Shown here: positions 34,490 through 41,408 of the stretch, in pieces | Position numbering within the stretch: the stretch's first letter is position 1 | Layout of the letters: each line of letters opens with the position of its first letter | From: Hungatella sp. | Lineage (GTDB): Bacteria > Bacillota > Clostridia > Lachnospirales > Lachnospiraceae | Length of the DNA stretch: 64,000 nt | Reading direction: 5' to 3' | Assembly: GCA_009712635.1 (NCBI GenBank) | Contig: WASS01000001.1 | Location: 1 to 64,000 of the forward strand | Made by a program: the position numbers and the translations under genes | Notes under the pieces: generated by a model | The model's input: the letters and a program-made list of their open reading frames with translations, nothing else | What the model was told of the DNA's origin: nothing | The model's database searches: none

Positions 34490-35002
34490 ATGTACAATCA
34501 TGCACCCTCAGACTATGTCTGCCCTTTTTGCCTAATTGCTAAAGGAATTGAAAAAGAATACATAAGTACAAAACAGAACGATATCATATTTCAAGATGAT
34601 TATGTTACTGCATTTATATCATCCTGCTGGTGGAAAAATAATAAGGGTCATGTTATCATAATTCCGAATGATCATATTGAAAACATATACGATTTACCAT
34701 CTGAAATTTCTTACCGGATACATGATTTAGAAAAAGATATGGCAATAGCATTAAAGGAAACTTACAGATGTGACGGAGTATCTTCCAGACAGCATAATGA
34801 ACCATGTGGTAATCAAGATGTATGGCATTATCATCTCCACGTGTTTCCAAGATATAAAAATGATGATCTGTATAAGTCAGAAAGAGAAAATACCAATCCA
34901 GAAGAGCGTTTAGAATATGCAATAAAGTTGAAGGATTATTTTATCAGGATAAAACATAATCAGGACGCTGATTCACAAAAGCAAACCAACGTCCTGCATT
35001 AA
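34490..35002 (+). CDS. HIT-family hydrolase
   Basis: 170 residues. Histidine-triad nucleotide hydrolase/transferase. Seen: CPFCLIAKGIEKEY (possible zinc Cys pair), GHVIIIPNDHIENIYDLPSE and the triad WHYHLHVFPRY. The active-site His residues are complete. The C-terminal extension (EERLEYAIKLKDYFIRIKHN) is typical of HIT proteins of this size. Substrates are generally AMP-linked compounds. Ribosome site AAAGGAGAAAACATAAAAAGTT is loosely spaced. Monocistronic. Confidence 0.85.
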   Translation: MYNHAPSDYVCPFCLIAKGIEKEYISTKQNDIIFQDDYVTAFISSCWWKNNKGHVIIIPNDHIENIYDLPSEISYRIHDLEKDMAIALKETYRCDGVSSRQHNEPCGNQDVWHYHLHVFPRYKNDDLYKSERENTNPEERLEYAIKLKDYFIRIKHNQDADSQKQTNVLH

Positions 35003-35023
35003 TTAATTTACGCTTTAACTTCA

Positions 35024-35506
35024 TCATTTTTTATTCGAAGCTGATTCACTCTCTGCTTCAAGTTTTTGAACCCTTTTTTTATAAATATATACAGAAAGCA
35101 TTAATGCACCAAGGGTTAATATAAATACCTGCGCGAATATAAATCCCCCTGTGGCAACTGCACCTGCTAATTTACCATATTTATAGTAAGATGATGCAAA
35201 GAAAAGAATTCCACACAATACTCCGGATATCAGACTGAGTATGACGTTTGTTTTAAAATTTGGTTTCAGTCTCCTGTCCCATATGCCATTGATCAGGCAT
35301 GCTATAAGCAGGTATATGGAAACAAGCATAAATACCACCCATTCACCTGCAATATTACGGAATAAGTTTTCCGAATCTGTAGACAAGGTTACCTGTAGCA
35401 GAATCGCAGCTAACAGTCCCCAATATACAATCCAGAATCCGTAGTGTTCGATCTTTAATAACTTCTGCTCCTGCATTTCATCCAGATTATTCTTTTTTCT
35501 ATTCAT
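35024..35506 (-). CDS. four-TM membrane protein (DUF6773-like) coupled to an HTH regulator
   Basis: About 160 residues with the start at 35506 (GGGAGGATGATAATA precedes). Four membrane segments: about 20-40 (FWIVYWGLLAAILLQV), 55-75, 90-110 and 120-145, with a charged C-tail. It begins MNRKKNNLDEMQEQKLLKIEHYGFW, a form I associate with DUF6773. Its start overlaps the stop of the small XRE regulator by 8 nt. HTH plus four-TM pairs of this kind are widespread in Firmicutes; their role is not known. Confidence 0.7.
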   Translation of the reverse strand: MNRKKNNLDEMQEQKLLKIEHYGFWIVYWGLLAAILLQVTLSTDSENLFRNIAGEWVVFMLVSIYLLIACLINGIWDRRLKPNFKTNVILSLISGVLCGILFFASSYYKYGKLAGAVATGGFIFAQVFILTLGALMLSVYIYKKRVQKLEAESESASNKK

Positions 35507-35705
35507 TATTATCATCCTCCCAAAATAAATCATCAAGACTTTTTCCTAATACTCGGCAAATAGCCCGGCATAATTTTATCGTTGGATTGTATTCACCTTG
35601 CTCTATGGCATTCATGGTCTGCCGTGAAATTCCCACTTTCTCAGCCAGTTCCTTTTGTGTCAGATCCAGTTGGGCACGGGCAACTTTTATTGGTATATTT
35701 CGACC
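35499..35705 (-). CDS. small XRE-family regulator (YozG/Cro-like)
   Basis: 68 residues from a GTG at 35705 with the near-perfect ribosome site GGAGGTGATTGCA; an ATG 6 codons upstream lies inside that site. The single HTH reads KVARAQLDLTQKELAEKVGISRQTMNAIEQGEYNPTIKLCRAICRVLGKSLDDLF. Likely a repressor of its own two-gene operon through the inverted repeat at 35743-35764, which covers the -35 region. Confidence 0.85.
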   Translation of the reverse strand, partial: GRNIPIKVARAQLDLTQKELAEKVGISRQTMNAIEQGEYNPTIKLCRAICRVLGKSLDDLFWEDDNNE

Positions 35706-35729
35706 CACTGCAATCACCTCCACATGACT

Positions 35730-35764
35730 ATATTACTATATGATATACTTAATGTCAAGTATAT
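35730..35764 (-). promoter_or_regulatory. promoter with palindromic operator
   Basis: Minus strand: TTGACA (rc 35753-35758), 17 bp, TAATAT (rc 35730-35735). A perfect inverted repeat ATATACTT-N6-AAGTATAT (35743-35764) covers the -35, as expected for autorepression by the XRE protein. Confidence 0.65.
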
Positions 35765-35911
35765 GCGACATATAATATTCTATTTTAGACATTAGTCTAA
35801 TAGTTAATTGATCTGGTTGCATATGACTGCAACTCCAGTGCCAGAGGCCCATGACCTTATTGGGTATGATGAAACCAGTATTTTAATACATTCGTCTGGC
35901 AGTAACATTAA

Positions 35912-36319
35912 TCAAATTTTTAATGCCAACAATTTCATAATATCATCTAAATGCTCTTTGTTTGTAATTCGGTAATGAATCCATCCACCGCTACCACATG
36001 GATATTTGGCGTTAATTTGTTCCTGTGTATACTGTGTAAGGGAAGGATATGCCTTTTGAAATGAATCATCAGATAACCTGAGCATAACATTAAGAGCACC
36101 ATATTCGGGAAAAACATCACAAAGCAGCTTTTTATTTCTACGGTAGGTAACACACCAGCCATAGCAGTTTCCATAAGGAAAGCGTATCTCACTTTGAGCA
36201 TGTTTCACCTCTGTCATAAACTGCTTCAGTTCAGAAAACAGCATTCCACTTGCTCCACACCACTCAATCATATTAGATATATTAGGGCGAATAGATTTAT
36301 CAAGCAATCTCTCATACAT
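35912..36319 (-). CDS. DUF3788-like protein
   Basis: 135 residues with the start at 36319 (GGAGGCAAATAT before MYERLLDKS). Seen: a PYGNCYGWCVTYRRNKKLLCDVFPEYGALNVMLRLSD block and the end CGSGGWIHYRI.NKEHLDDIMKLL, which match my memory of DUF3788. No catalytic or binding motif is assigned. It lies 42 bp after a small membrane-protein gene on the same strand, so the two may be co-transcribed. Function unknown. Confidence 0.7.
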   Translation of the reverse strand: MYERLLDKSIRPNISNMIEWCGASGMLFSELKQFMTEVKHAQSEIRFPYGNCYGWCVTYRRNKKLLCDVFPEYGALNVMLRLSDDSFQKAYPSLTQYTQEQINAKYPCGSGGWIHYRITNKEHLDDIMKLLALKI

Positions 36320-36361
36320 ATATTTGCCTCCATTCACTTTCACATGATCAAGTAATGTCAT

Positions 36362-36514
36362 TTACTTATTACCATATTTAACTATATCAGCGATAATATA
36401 TATAATAAGTGGTATTAATATAAGTAATGAAATTACTGTTTTTACAGGTTGGGGTAATAAAAGACCCAAGATTGATAAAGTGGCAAGTATCACCAAAATT
36501 ACAGTTTTCTTCAT
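36362..36514 (-). CDS. 50-residue small membrane protein
   Basis: Starts MKKTVILVILATLSILGLLL, then QPVKTVISLLILIPLIIYIIADIVKYGNK: two hydrophobic helices joined by a short basic turn, so a hairpin membrane protein. The start is secure (AGGAGGAAATGTGA before the ATG). Another frame over the same DNA is a shadow. No family recognised; toxin-like small membrane proteins look similar, but no antisense RNA was identified. Confidence 0.65.
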   Translation of the reverse strand: MKKTVILVILATLSILGLLLPQPVKTVISLLILIPLIIYIIADIVKYGNK

Positions 36515-36619
36515 TCACATTTCCTCCTATAAAATTAGATTTACAGGTAACACGATAGCCTTTACAAACAGAATACCATTGTATATACAAATTATCAATA
36601 ATTTCCGTTTAACTCTTTG

Positions 36620-36673
36620 CTCACAAAATCTTCACATATTCCACAACTTTTCTACATAACCAGAAAGTATAGT
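36620..36673 (+). promoter_or_regulatory. Pho-box promoter, copy C
   Basis: CTCACA (36620) and TTCACA (36631), 11 bp apart; a weaker TCTACA at 36651. TATAGT (36668-36673) lies 37 bp after the start of the second hexamer, the same distance as in copies A, B and D. Confidence 0.5.
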
Positions 36674-36679
36674 AATAAT

Positions 36680-36750
36680 TGTTACAGGTAATATCCTTTA
36701 CATTTATATAAGCCGGTGGGATCTTTTGATCTTACCGGCTCCTTCCTTTC
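36680..36750 (+). ncRNA. putative Pho-controlled small RNA, copy C
   Basis: Diverged relative of copies A and B: TGTTACAGGTAATATCCTTTAC, then hairpin GCCGGT (36712) / ACCGGC (36739) with inner GGATC / GATC and tail TCCTTCCTTTC. The stem sequence changed but pairing is kept (compensatory changes), which supports an RNA function. No reading frame. Confidence 0.45.
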
Positions 36751-36849
36751 GTCTTGGCAGTTTAAGTCTGAACAGACCATCCTATGTGCTGATTAATGTT
36801 TTAGTTGTATTTTTCAAAACAGGGTATTCATTTCCCCTATGAGTTATTT

Positions 36850-37704
36850 TTATTTACTTACTGTCATATGAGCATTCAACCAATTTAAAAGCTGTTCTTC
36901 TTCTTCCGGATTTTGGAATGATATTTCAATTCCCCAACTAGCACCTCCTGGTATGGAACTAAATAAGCGAGTGGTATAGAAAATTCGTTGATCATTTGGA
37001 TAGGTATTAATTATTTGATATCCTTTAAGAAGTTTTCCACCTACTAAGAGTTCCTTATGTATAACATTTGCACCTGTAATTTTTGCATAATCTTTATCAT
37101 CAACCCAACCACTAATTGCTTCATCACTACTTTTATCAAATGGGAAAGTACTTAATTTAGCAGCTACTTTAGTCGGAGAAATAATGCTGAATGCAGTGTA
37201 TGAGCCAGCACATGTATAGTTATCCATATCCAGTTCAAATCCTTCCTGGTATTCCTTTTTTCCATAATTTAAATTAATACCTAAATAATCATTGCGAACA
37301 ATTTCTCCATCATATGAGAACGGAAAAAAAACAGAACCGTATTGTTCTATACGGCCTTCCTGAGCTACATTAATGGTAGCCTTTGCACAATTCTTATACC
37401 ATCGACCTTCATAGTTAACTAAATATCCATCTGGCGTAGTAGTATTAGACAAAATATTTCCATCTTCCCCGTAATATTCAAAGATAGATACACCTACTCC
37501 TCCCTCAGAAATGCTTTCTATCCACTCGTTTCTAGCCATGTTACCATCTTCTTTAATGTAAGAGCTAAATAATTTATAAGTACCGTCTTTTTGAAGTGTT
37601 TTGGAACCCCATTTTCTATGTCCCTGTTCAATTTTGCCGAATGAAGTTAACGGAATTCCTAATACAAAAATAAGCATAAACAATAAAACTCTTTTCTTTT
37701 TCAT
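36850..37704 (-). CDS. secreted protein with a degenerate cell-wall-binding-like repeat
   Basis: 284 residues. Signal peptide MKKKRVLLFMLIFVLGIPLTSFG. Residues about 25-110 contain W/G/Y-rich units (GTYKLFSSYIKEDGNMARNEWIES...YYGEDGNILSNTTTPDGYLVNYEGRWYKN) resembling one or two choline/cell-wall-binding repeats. The remaining 170 residues form a mixed alpha-beta domain ending NPEEEEQLLNWLNAHMTVSK, which I do not recognise. Probably wall-attached or extracellular. Monocistronic, with GGGGAGATATGAAAG before the ATG. Confidence 0.68.
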   Translation of the reverse strand: MKKKRVLLFMLIFVLGIPLTSFGKIEQGHRKWGSKTLQKDGTYKLFSSYIKEDGNMARNEWIESISEGGVGVSIFEYYGEDGNILSNTTTPDGYLVNYEGRWYKNCAKATINVAQEGRIEQYGSVFFPFSYDGEIVRNDYLGINLNYGKKEYQEGFELDMDNYTCAGSYTAFSIISPTKVAAKLSTFPFDKSSDEAISGWVDDKDYAKITGANVIHKELLVGGKLLKGYQIINTYPNDQRIFYTTRLFSSIPGGASWGIEISFQNPEEEEQLLNWLNAHMTVSK

Positions 37705-37821
37705 CTTTCATATCTCCCCATGAGTAAATTTGTTTAATTATATCATTATTACAGATATTGTCAAATTTATCCACTCAAATTATATAATTAGTAATTATTT
37801 ATTTTCACAATATCAATATAA

Positions 37822-38059
37822 GTAAACTTTTCTTATGGAAATTTCATTGTAGCCTTTGCATATATAGCTACTGTGATATTTTACGTCTTATTACTCATAA
37901 TTTAAAAAACGAATAGCCTTTTACTTGATTCTTTTTGTAGCAGTCGCTCGCCTTATAATAGACCTTATCGTATTAAAAACTCCAATGGCCTTTATTGGAT
38001 TGGGTAATTATTTAATTACATATGCGTTTCTCCATAAATACTTGAAACAAATGAAATAA
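37822..38059 (+). pseudogene. frameshifted remnant of a membrane-protein gene
   Basis: Two hydrophobic frames follow each other: one encodes FIVAFAYIATVIFYVLLLII then a stop near 37902, the next encodes RIAFYLILFVAVARLIIDL...YLKQMK and a stop at 38057. Together they look like a transmembrane protein broken by a frameshift. No start codon with a ribosome site was seen. The rest of 37705-38564 holds only the fragment at 38155 and A/T-rich DNA. Confidence 0.4.
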
Positions 38060-38154
38060 TTCTTTTTAACACTACTTTCGTTTTATATGATTGATACGTG
38101 TTTTTATTTAATTTCAGTTTTACTGACTAAATCATCCAGAATTGAAAATCAATA

Positions 38155-38203
38155 GTCAGCTGATGAATAATGGTTGCTATAACTTCAAGATGGTAAATTC
38201 TTA
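38155..38203 (-). pseudogene. short decayed copy of a cotJC segment
   Basis: About 85% identical over some 45 bp to 40168-40218 inside the real cotJC 3' part. Read on the minus strand after a 1-nt deletion it gives HLEVIATIIHQLT against HLEIVATIVHQLT in CotJC. This piece includes the metal-ligand His region, so a second cotJC-like gene once lay here. Confidence 0.55.
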
Positions 38204-38564
38204 TGAATCTAGTGAGCATCGGTAATATTTAAGAATTGATTAATGGAAACAAATGTAACTGTTTGTGTAAATAAACTATTTTCATAGACAGAATTCGACT
38301 CATACTCTTCTACAACGCAATAAGCATAATAAAACCATATTAATAACGTCGAATTGTGCGAGGAAATAAGAGTAATTTACCAAGTTAATTATTGACTGAT
38401 TTCTTAAATAATGAGAAGCTATATTTAGTAATTACTATCCCTACAATAATTACTTATGATATCTTCGTTAGGGGGGAGATATTGGATTTAATCAGCTATT
38501 CTGTATTTAAGTAATAAAATACATATGCCTTTGAAAGGTACATAGAATATGGAGGGTATTATAA

Positions 38565-39044
38565 TTGAATTTAATTAAAACATCAAAAAAGTTTTTTTCT
38601 ATTTTATTGACGTTAGTCATTAGTTTTTCATTAAGTAGCGCAGCCTTTGCAGCAAGTACTAATCACATTGTTTATGACGATTATTGTTTAACCACAACCG
38701 AATGGAACAGTGGTGGATGGGGGAATCCAAATGATGTATATAACCTGGTTTTAAATGATAACGATAACTACCAGTTTTCAATTATAAAAAGGAAGGGAAA
38801 GTGGACAAATGAAGGATCTATGAGGCTTGTTCGTATATCAGATAATAAAGTTATGTGGCGAGCAATACAGCATACATCTAGCGATTGGTATGTTCATACT
38901 TTGTCTGGGGAAAAATTAAGTTCTACTTATCATGTAGATGATGGGGATTATAGACTAACATATGGTTATGGCTCACCGTCCTCTGGTAGTAATTGGAATA
39001 TGTATTATAGTAAAATAATAAGAGTGACACATGCTAAAAAATAA
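38565..39044 (+). CDS. small secreted protein
   Basis: 159 residues with a TTG start preceded by GGAGGG at good spacing. Signal peptide KTSKKFFSILLTLVISFSLSSAAFAA, likely cut after AFA. The mature part (about 125 residues) is rich in Tyr, Trp, Asn and Ser (YCLTTTEWNSGGWGNPND, HVDDGDYRLTYGYGSPSSGSNWNMYYSK) and looks like a beta-sandwich. No Cys pair or sorting motif. No family recognised. It has a strong terminator and sits among gene remnants, so it may be recently acquired. Confidence 0.65.
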   Translation: MNLIKTSKKFFSILLTLVISFSLSSAAFAASTNHIVYDDYCLTTTEWNSGGWGNPNDVYNLVLNDNDNYQFSIIKRKGKWTNEGSMRLVRISDNKVMWRAIQHTSSDWYVHTLSGEKLSSTYHVDDGDYRLTYGYGSPSSGSNWNMYYSKIIRVTHAKK

Positions 39045-39046
39045 AA

Positions 39047-39090
39047 ATAAGGGAAGCAAAGTGATATAAACTTTGCTTCCCTTATTTTTA
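39047..39090 (+). terminator. terminator of the secreted protein gene
   Basis: AAATAAGGGAAGCAAAGT / ACTTTGCTTCCCTTATTTTTAT, a nearly perfect 17-bp stem with U tract. Confidence 0.85.
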
Positions 39091-39111
39091 TTTGATAAGT
39101 CTTGATATCAC

Positions 39112-39252
39112 TTTAATCCTATGGAGCAGGAATGTAACTCTTATAATAGCTGTTGGGGATTTTACAGAACCACCAGTACATTCGCTCCGGTTAAAATGCG
39201 ACTGTTTACGCTAGCTCTGTCTGCTCTGCAGTCTTTTGACAATTTTCTCAAT
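39112..39252 (+). pseudogene. diverged partial copy of the small Cys-rich gene at 8983
   Basis: 39112-39180 matches 9031-9099 at about 59 of 69 positions in the same reading frame (MEQECNSYNSCWGFYR against VEQECNSDNSCCGFYR). The upstream part, ribosome site and LexA box are missing, and beyond 39181 the sequence diverges and runs to a TAA at 39250-39252. Confidence 0.6.
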
Positions 39253-39273
39253 TAAAAACTCGTTTTTGGCAAT

Positions 39274-39302
39274 AAAAAACTACCAGTTTAATACTGATAG
39301 TT
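39274..39302 (-). terminator. terminator of the TIGR04076 gene
   Basis: ACTATCAGT / ACTGGTAGT on the minus strand followed by TTTTTTATTG, about 25 bp after the stop codon. Confidence 0.7.
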
Positions 39303-39327
39303 GGTAATATAAAATATCTTTACTATA

Positions 39328-39579
39328 TTAATTTTTAACCAATTCTCCGTGTAGTATTACCCGTCCTCCATCTGGACATTTAATATCAAACTGAGTGTCT
39401 TTACCTTCGCCATAATCTAATGCAGCACCATTTTGTAGTGCATATATCATAGGATATGCACTATTCCATAACTCATGGCATATTGGTGGGCACAAATCTT
39501 TAACATAAAAACTTTCACCTGCTTTGTGATATCCACCACGACATTTACTTTCCATTATTGTTATTTTAATTTTGAGCAT
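39328..39579 (-). CDS. TIGR04076-family protein
   Basis: 83 residues. The family pattern is visible: KITIMESKCRGGYHKAGESFYVKD at the N terminus (Cys, Gly, His), CPPICHELWNSAYPMIYALQNGA in the middle, and FDIKCPDGGRVILHGELV at the end. Conserved Cys residues suggest metal or redox function, but none is established. GGGGAGAAGAC precedes the ATG. Monocistronic with its own terminator. Confidence 0.78.
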   Translation of the reverse strand: MLKIKITIMESKCRGGYHKAGESFYVKDLCPPICHELWNSAYPMIYALQNGAALDYGEGKDTQFDIKCPDGGRVILHGELVKN

Positions 39580-39667
39580 GTCTTCTCCCCTATCATCATT
39601 TTAATAATTTTATAATAGCTAAAAGCCTATCAACAATCAACATTAATTTTTTAGTGTAATAGTCTCT

Positions 39668-39721
39668 TACACAATTTCTTTACAGATCCATCAAGAACAA
39701 TGGCTGCTACCAATTTATAGA
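39668..39721 (+). promoter_or_regulatory. Pho-box-like promoter, copy D
   Basis: TACACA (39668) and TTTACA (39679), 11 bp apart, then ATCAAG (39690), and TATAGA at 39716-39721, again 37 bp after the start of the second hexamer. Weaker than copies A to C but with the same layout. Confidence 0.4.
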
Positions 39722-39727
39722 ATTATA

Positions 39728-39772
39728 GTAAGAAAACGCCGACCCACGAAAAGTGAATCGGCGCTCTCTTTC
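39728..39772 (+). ncRNA. putative Pho-controlled small RNA, copy D
   Basis: Very short predicted transcript: hairpin CGCCGA (39737) / TCGGCG (39763) and tail CTCTCTTTC. The sequence is diverged from A to C; the hairpin and pyrimidine tail are kept. It points toward the 3' end of cotJC. Confidence 0.35.
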
Positions 39773-39796
39773 ATTATGTCTGGGTAATCATTACCC

Positions 39797-40321
39797 CTAT
39801 TTACATTTTGTTTTAACATCAAAGCTGGGATTAAATGCATAAAAGTTTTTGCTGTCCAGATTATCCTGGGTGACTCTAAGTGCCTCACCAAATCTCTGGA
39901 AATGAACAATTTCACGCATCCGTAAGAACCGGATAGGGTCACACACATCAGGATCAGTAATAACACGCAAAATGTTGTCGTAAGTACTCCTTGCTTTTTG
40001 TTCTGCTGCCATATCTTCTACCAAGTCAGTGATTGGGTCGCCTTTGGACTGGAATTCACATGCATTAAATGGAACTCCACCCGCTGCCTGAGGCCAGATT
40101 CCAGTGGTATGGTCAATATAATATGGACCAAATCCGGATTCTACTACCTGCTCCGGGGTTAGGTTTCTGGTTAGCTGATGAACAATGGTTGCTACAATTT
40201 CAAGATGGGCCAGTTCTTCCGTTCCAATATCTGTTAAAATTGCTTTCCCCTCTTTATAAGGCATTGCATAACGCTGGGAAAGATAACGCATGGAAGCGCC
40301 CATTTCTCCATCTGGTCCGCC
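39797..40321 (-). CDS. cotJC: spore coat protein CotJC (manganese-catalase family), 3' part of a split gene
   Basis: From GGPDGEMGASMRYLSQRY to the stop: the four-helix ferritin-like body with di-metal ligands Glu (GGPDGE), Glu/His (GTEELAHLE), Glu (MAAEQKA) and His (REIVHFQRF). The first 29 residues expected for CotJC are not here; upstream of GGP the frame runs into the terminator of an unrelated small gene. The missing piece lies at 43114-43208 after cotJB. Joining the two at the shared GGTCCGCC sequence gives an uninterrupted 203-residue CotJC. In the arrangement seen, an in-frame ATG at 40336 lacks a proper ribosome site, so this part is probably silent until excision. Confidence 0.88.
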   Translation of the reverse strand, partial: GGPDGEMGASMRYLSQRYAMPYKEGKAILTDIGTEELAHLEIVATIVHQLTRNLTPEQVVESGFGPYYIDHTTGIWPQAAGGVPFNACEFQSKGDPITDLVEDMAAEQKARSTYDNILRVITDPDVCDPIRFLRMREIVHFQRFGEALRVTQDNLDSKNFYAFNPSFDVKTKCK

Positions 40322-40322
40322 A
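40314..40322 (+). repeat. left attachment core of the cotJC element
   Basis: GGTCCGCCA. On the minus strand it supplies the codons GGC GGA CC of the GGP motif in the 3' part of cotJC. The sequence to its left (CCATCT) continues cotJC; to its right is element DNA. Confidence 0.8.
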
Positions 40323-40357
40323 AATATCAAAAACATATAATCAGTGATCAGACCCTT

Positions 40358-40399
40358 AAAAAGGAAGAGAAGTGTTTTATCACTCCTCTTCCTTTTTTT
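40358..40399 (-). terminator. terminator of the 53-residue gene
   Basis: AAAAAGGAAGAG.AGTG / CACT.CTCTTCCTTTTT. The gene's stop codon lies inside the stem. U runs are on both sides, so it also insulates the cotJC 3' part from readthrough. Confidence 0.8.
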
Positions 40400-40541
40400 C
40401 ATACACTTTAATGCTTTCCTCATGTCTCAACGTATTGGGACCTAAGAATTTACCAGTCTCCCAGTGATTCTGGAATGTTTCGGGCTTTTTGTTCTCATCC
40501 TTTGCACTGGAACTGTAGTTATCCTTATTTTTATTTTTCAT
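40380..40541 (-). CDS. 53-residue hydrophilic protein of the cotJC element
   Basis: Starts MKNKNKDNYSSSAKDENKKP, contains LGPNTLRHEESIKVY and ends in EKKEEE. Highly charged, with no Cys and no membrane segment. GAGGTGAACAAAC precedes the ATG, so it is a real gene despite its size. Its GPNT motif is shared with the 45-residue protein at 17821. It might be a small spore protein carried as cargo; no function is assigned. The other possibility is a DNA-bending or accessory factor for the recombinase. Confidence 0.65.
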   Translation of the reverse strand: MKNKNKDNYSSSAKDENKKPETFQNHWETGKFLGPNTLRHEESIKVYEKKEEE

Positions 40542-40624
40542 GTTTGTTCACCTCAAAGATAGTATGGTAAAAACAGTCCCGATTATACATATTCGATCTC
40601 AGATTCAGCCCGTTTCTAATTTTT

Positions 40625-40654
40625 CCGCAATAAACCTGCTGAGTATTCATATAA
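40625..40654 (+). promoter_or_regulatory. sigma-E/sigma-K-like promoter before the DUF3298 gene
   Basis: GCAATAA (40625-40631), 14-bp spacer, CATATAATA (40646-40654). This matches the CATAnnnTA -10 and A/T-rich ATA-type -35 of mother-cell sporulation sigma factors. It lies 30 bp before the start codon. Confidence 0.4.
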
Positions 40655-40683
40655 TATAAAAAACTTTCTTTCCTGAGGTTCTC

Positions 40684-41364
40684 ATGCAGACAATCACCCA
40701 AAAGACAAAGACGGATGTAATGAAGCATAACGACGTTCCTGTCTTTACTTATACCATCAATTATCCTTATTTCACATCAACCTGCAGCGCTGCCGCGGCA
40801 AACACCATTAACCAGTTCTATGAGATTCAGTCCCAGCAGTCGGAAAAATACTGCCGCGAGGTTTTATACCCTCAGGCTGTGGAAGATGCCATGTATGCAA
40901 AAGACAATGAATTTCCCTTTCACAGCTATGAATTCCTTTCCAAATATGTGATCACATATAATGAGGATTGCTTTACCAGTCTCTATACCGATCAATATTC
41001 TTATTTGGGCGGGGCTCACGGAAATACGGTGAGGCAGTCCCAGACCTGGAACTTCCAAACAGGGAAGCAGTTGCATATAACCGACCTTTTTCTAGACGTA
41101 AAAGATGTAAATGATATTTTTAATGTAATTGAAAATGAGATTGTTATTCGGCAGAAAGAAAATCCGGGCACTTACTTTGATGATTATGCAAAACTGATCC
41201 GGGGAAATTTTGATATGAACGCATTTTACTTAAAACCCTGCGGTGTCGTCATCTACTATCAGCAATACGATATTGCTCCATATGCCTCCGGTATTCCGGA
41301 ATTTTTCTTTCCCTTTAAAAACTGCACGGGTGATGCAGGTTCCCAAACCACATCACAGTCATAG
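40684..41364 (+). CDS. DUF3298 (RsiV/PdaC-like) protein of the cotJC element
   Basis: 226 residues. N-terminal DUF4163-like strand region (VPVFTYTINYPYFTS...AANTINQFYEIQSQ), then DUF3298 with the typical YTDQYSYLGGAHGNTVRQSQTWNFQTGKQLHITDLF and C-terminal YYQQYDIAPYASGIPEFFFPF. Similar domains occur in anti-sigma factor RsiV and in peptidoglycan deacetylases, but no transmembrane helix, signal peptide or NodB domain is here. A cytosolic, possibly spore-associated role is likely. The ribosome site is CTGAGGTTCTC; a sporulation-type promoter is upstream. Confidence 0.75.
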   Translation: MQTITQKTKTDVMKHNDVPVFTYTINYPYFTSTCSAAAANTINQFYEIQSQQSEKYCREVLYPQAVEDAMYAKDNEFPFHSYEFLSKYVITYNEDCFTSLYTDQYSYLGGAHGNTVRQSQTWNFQTGKQLHITDLFLDVKDVNDIFNVIENEIVIRQKENPGTYFDDYAKLIRGNFDMNAFYLKPCGVVIYYQQYDIAPYASGIPEFFFPFKNCTGDAGSQTTSQS

Positions 41365-41372
41365 AAAATAGT

Positions 41373-41408
41373 CCGGTCATCACGATCACAGATGACCGGC
41401 ATTTTTTC
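41373..41408 (+). terminator. terminator of the DUF3298 gene
   Basis: CCGGTCATC / GATGACCGG with a 9-nt loop, then CATTTTTTCT. It overlaps the 3' end of the convergent 57-residue gene. Confidence 0.8.

Noticed and set aside
36387-36590. 67-codon frame on the minus strand
   Set aside because: The frame at 36362-36514 has AGGAGG at the right distance and encodes a clean two-helix protein.
39797-40423. 208-codon frame for cotJC starting at 40423
   Set aside because: The first 34 codons read through the terminator and 3' end of the 53-residue gene and do not resemble CotJC; the true N terminus is at 43208.
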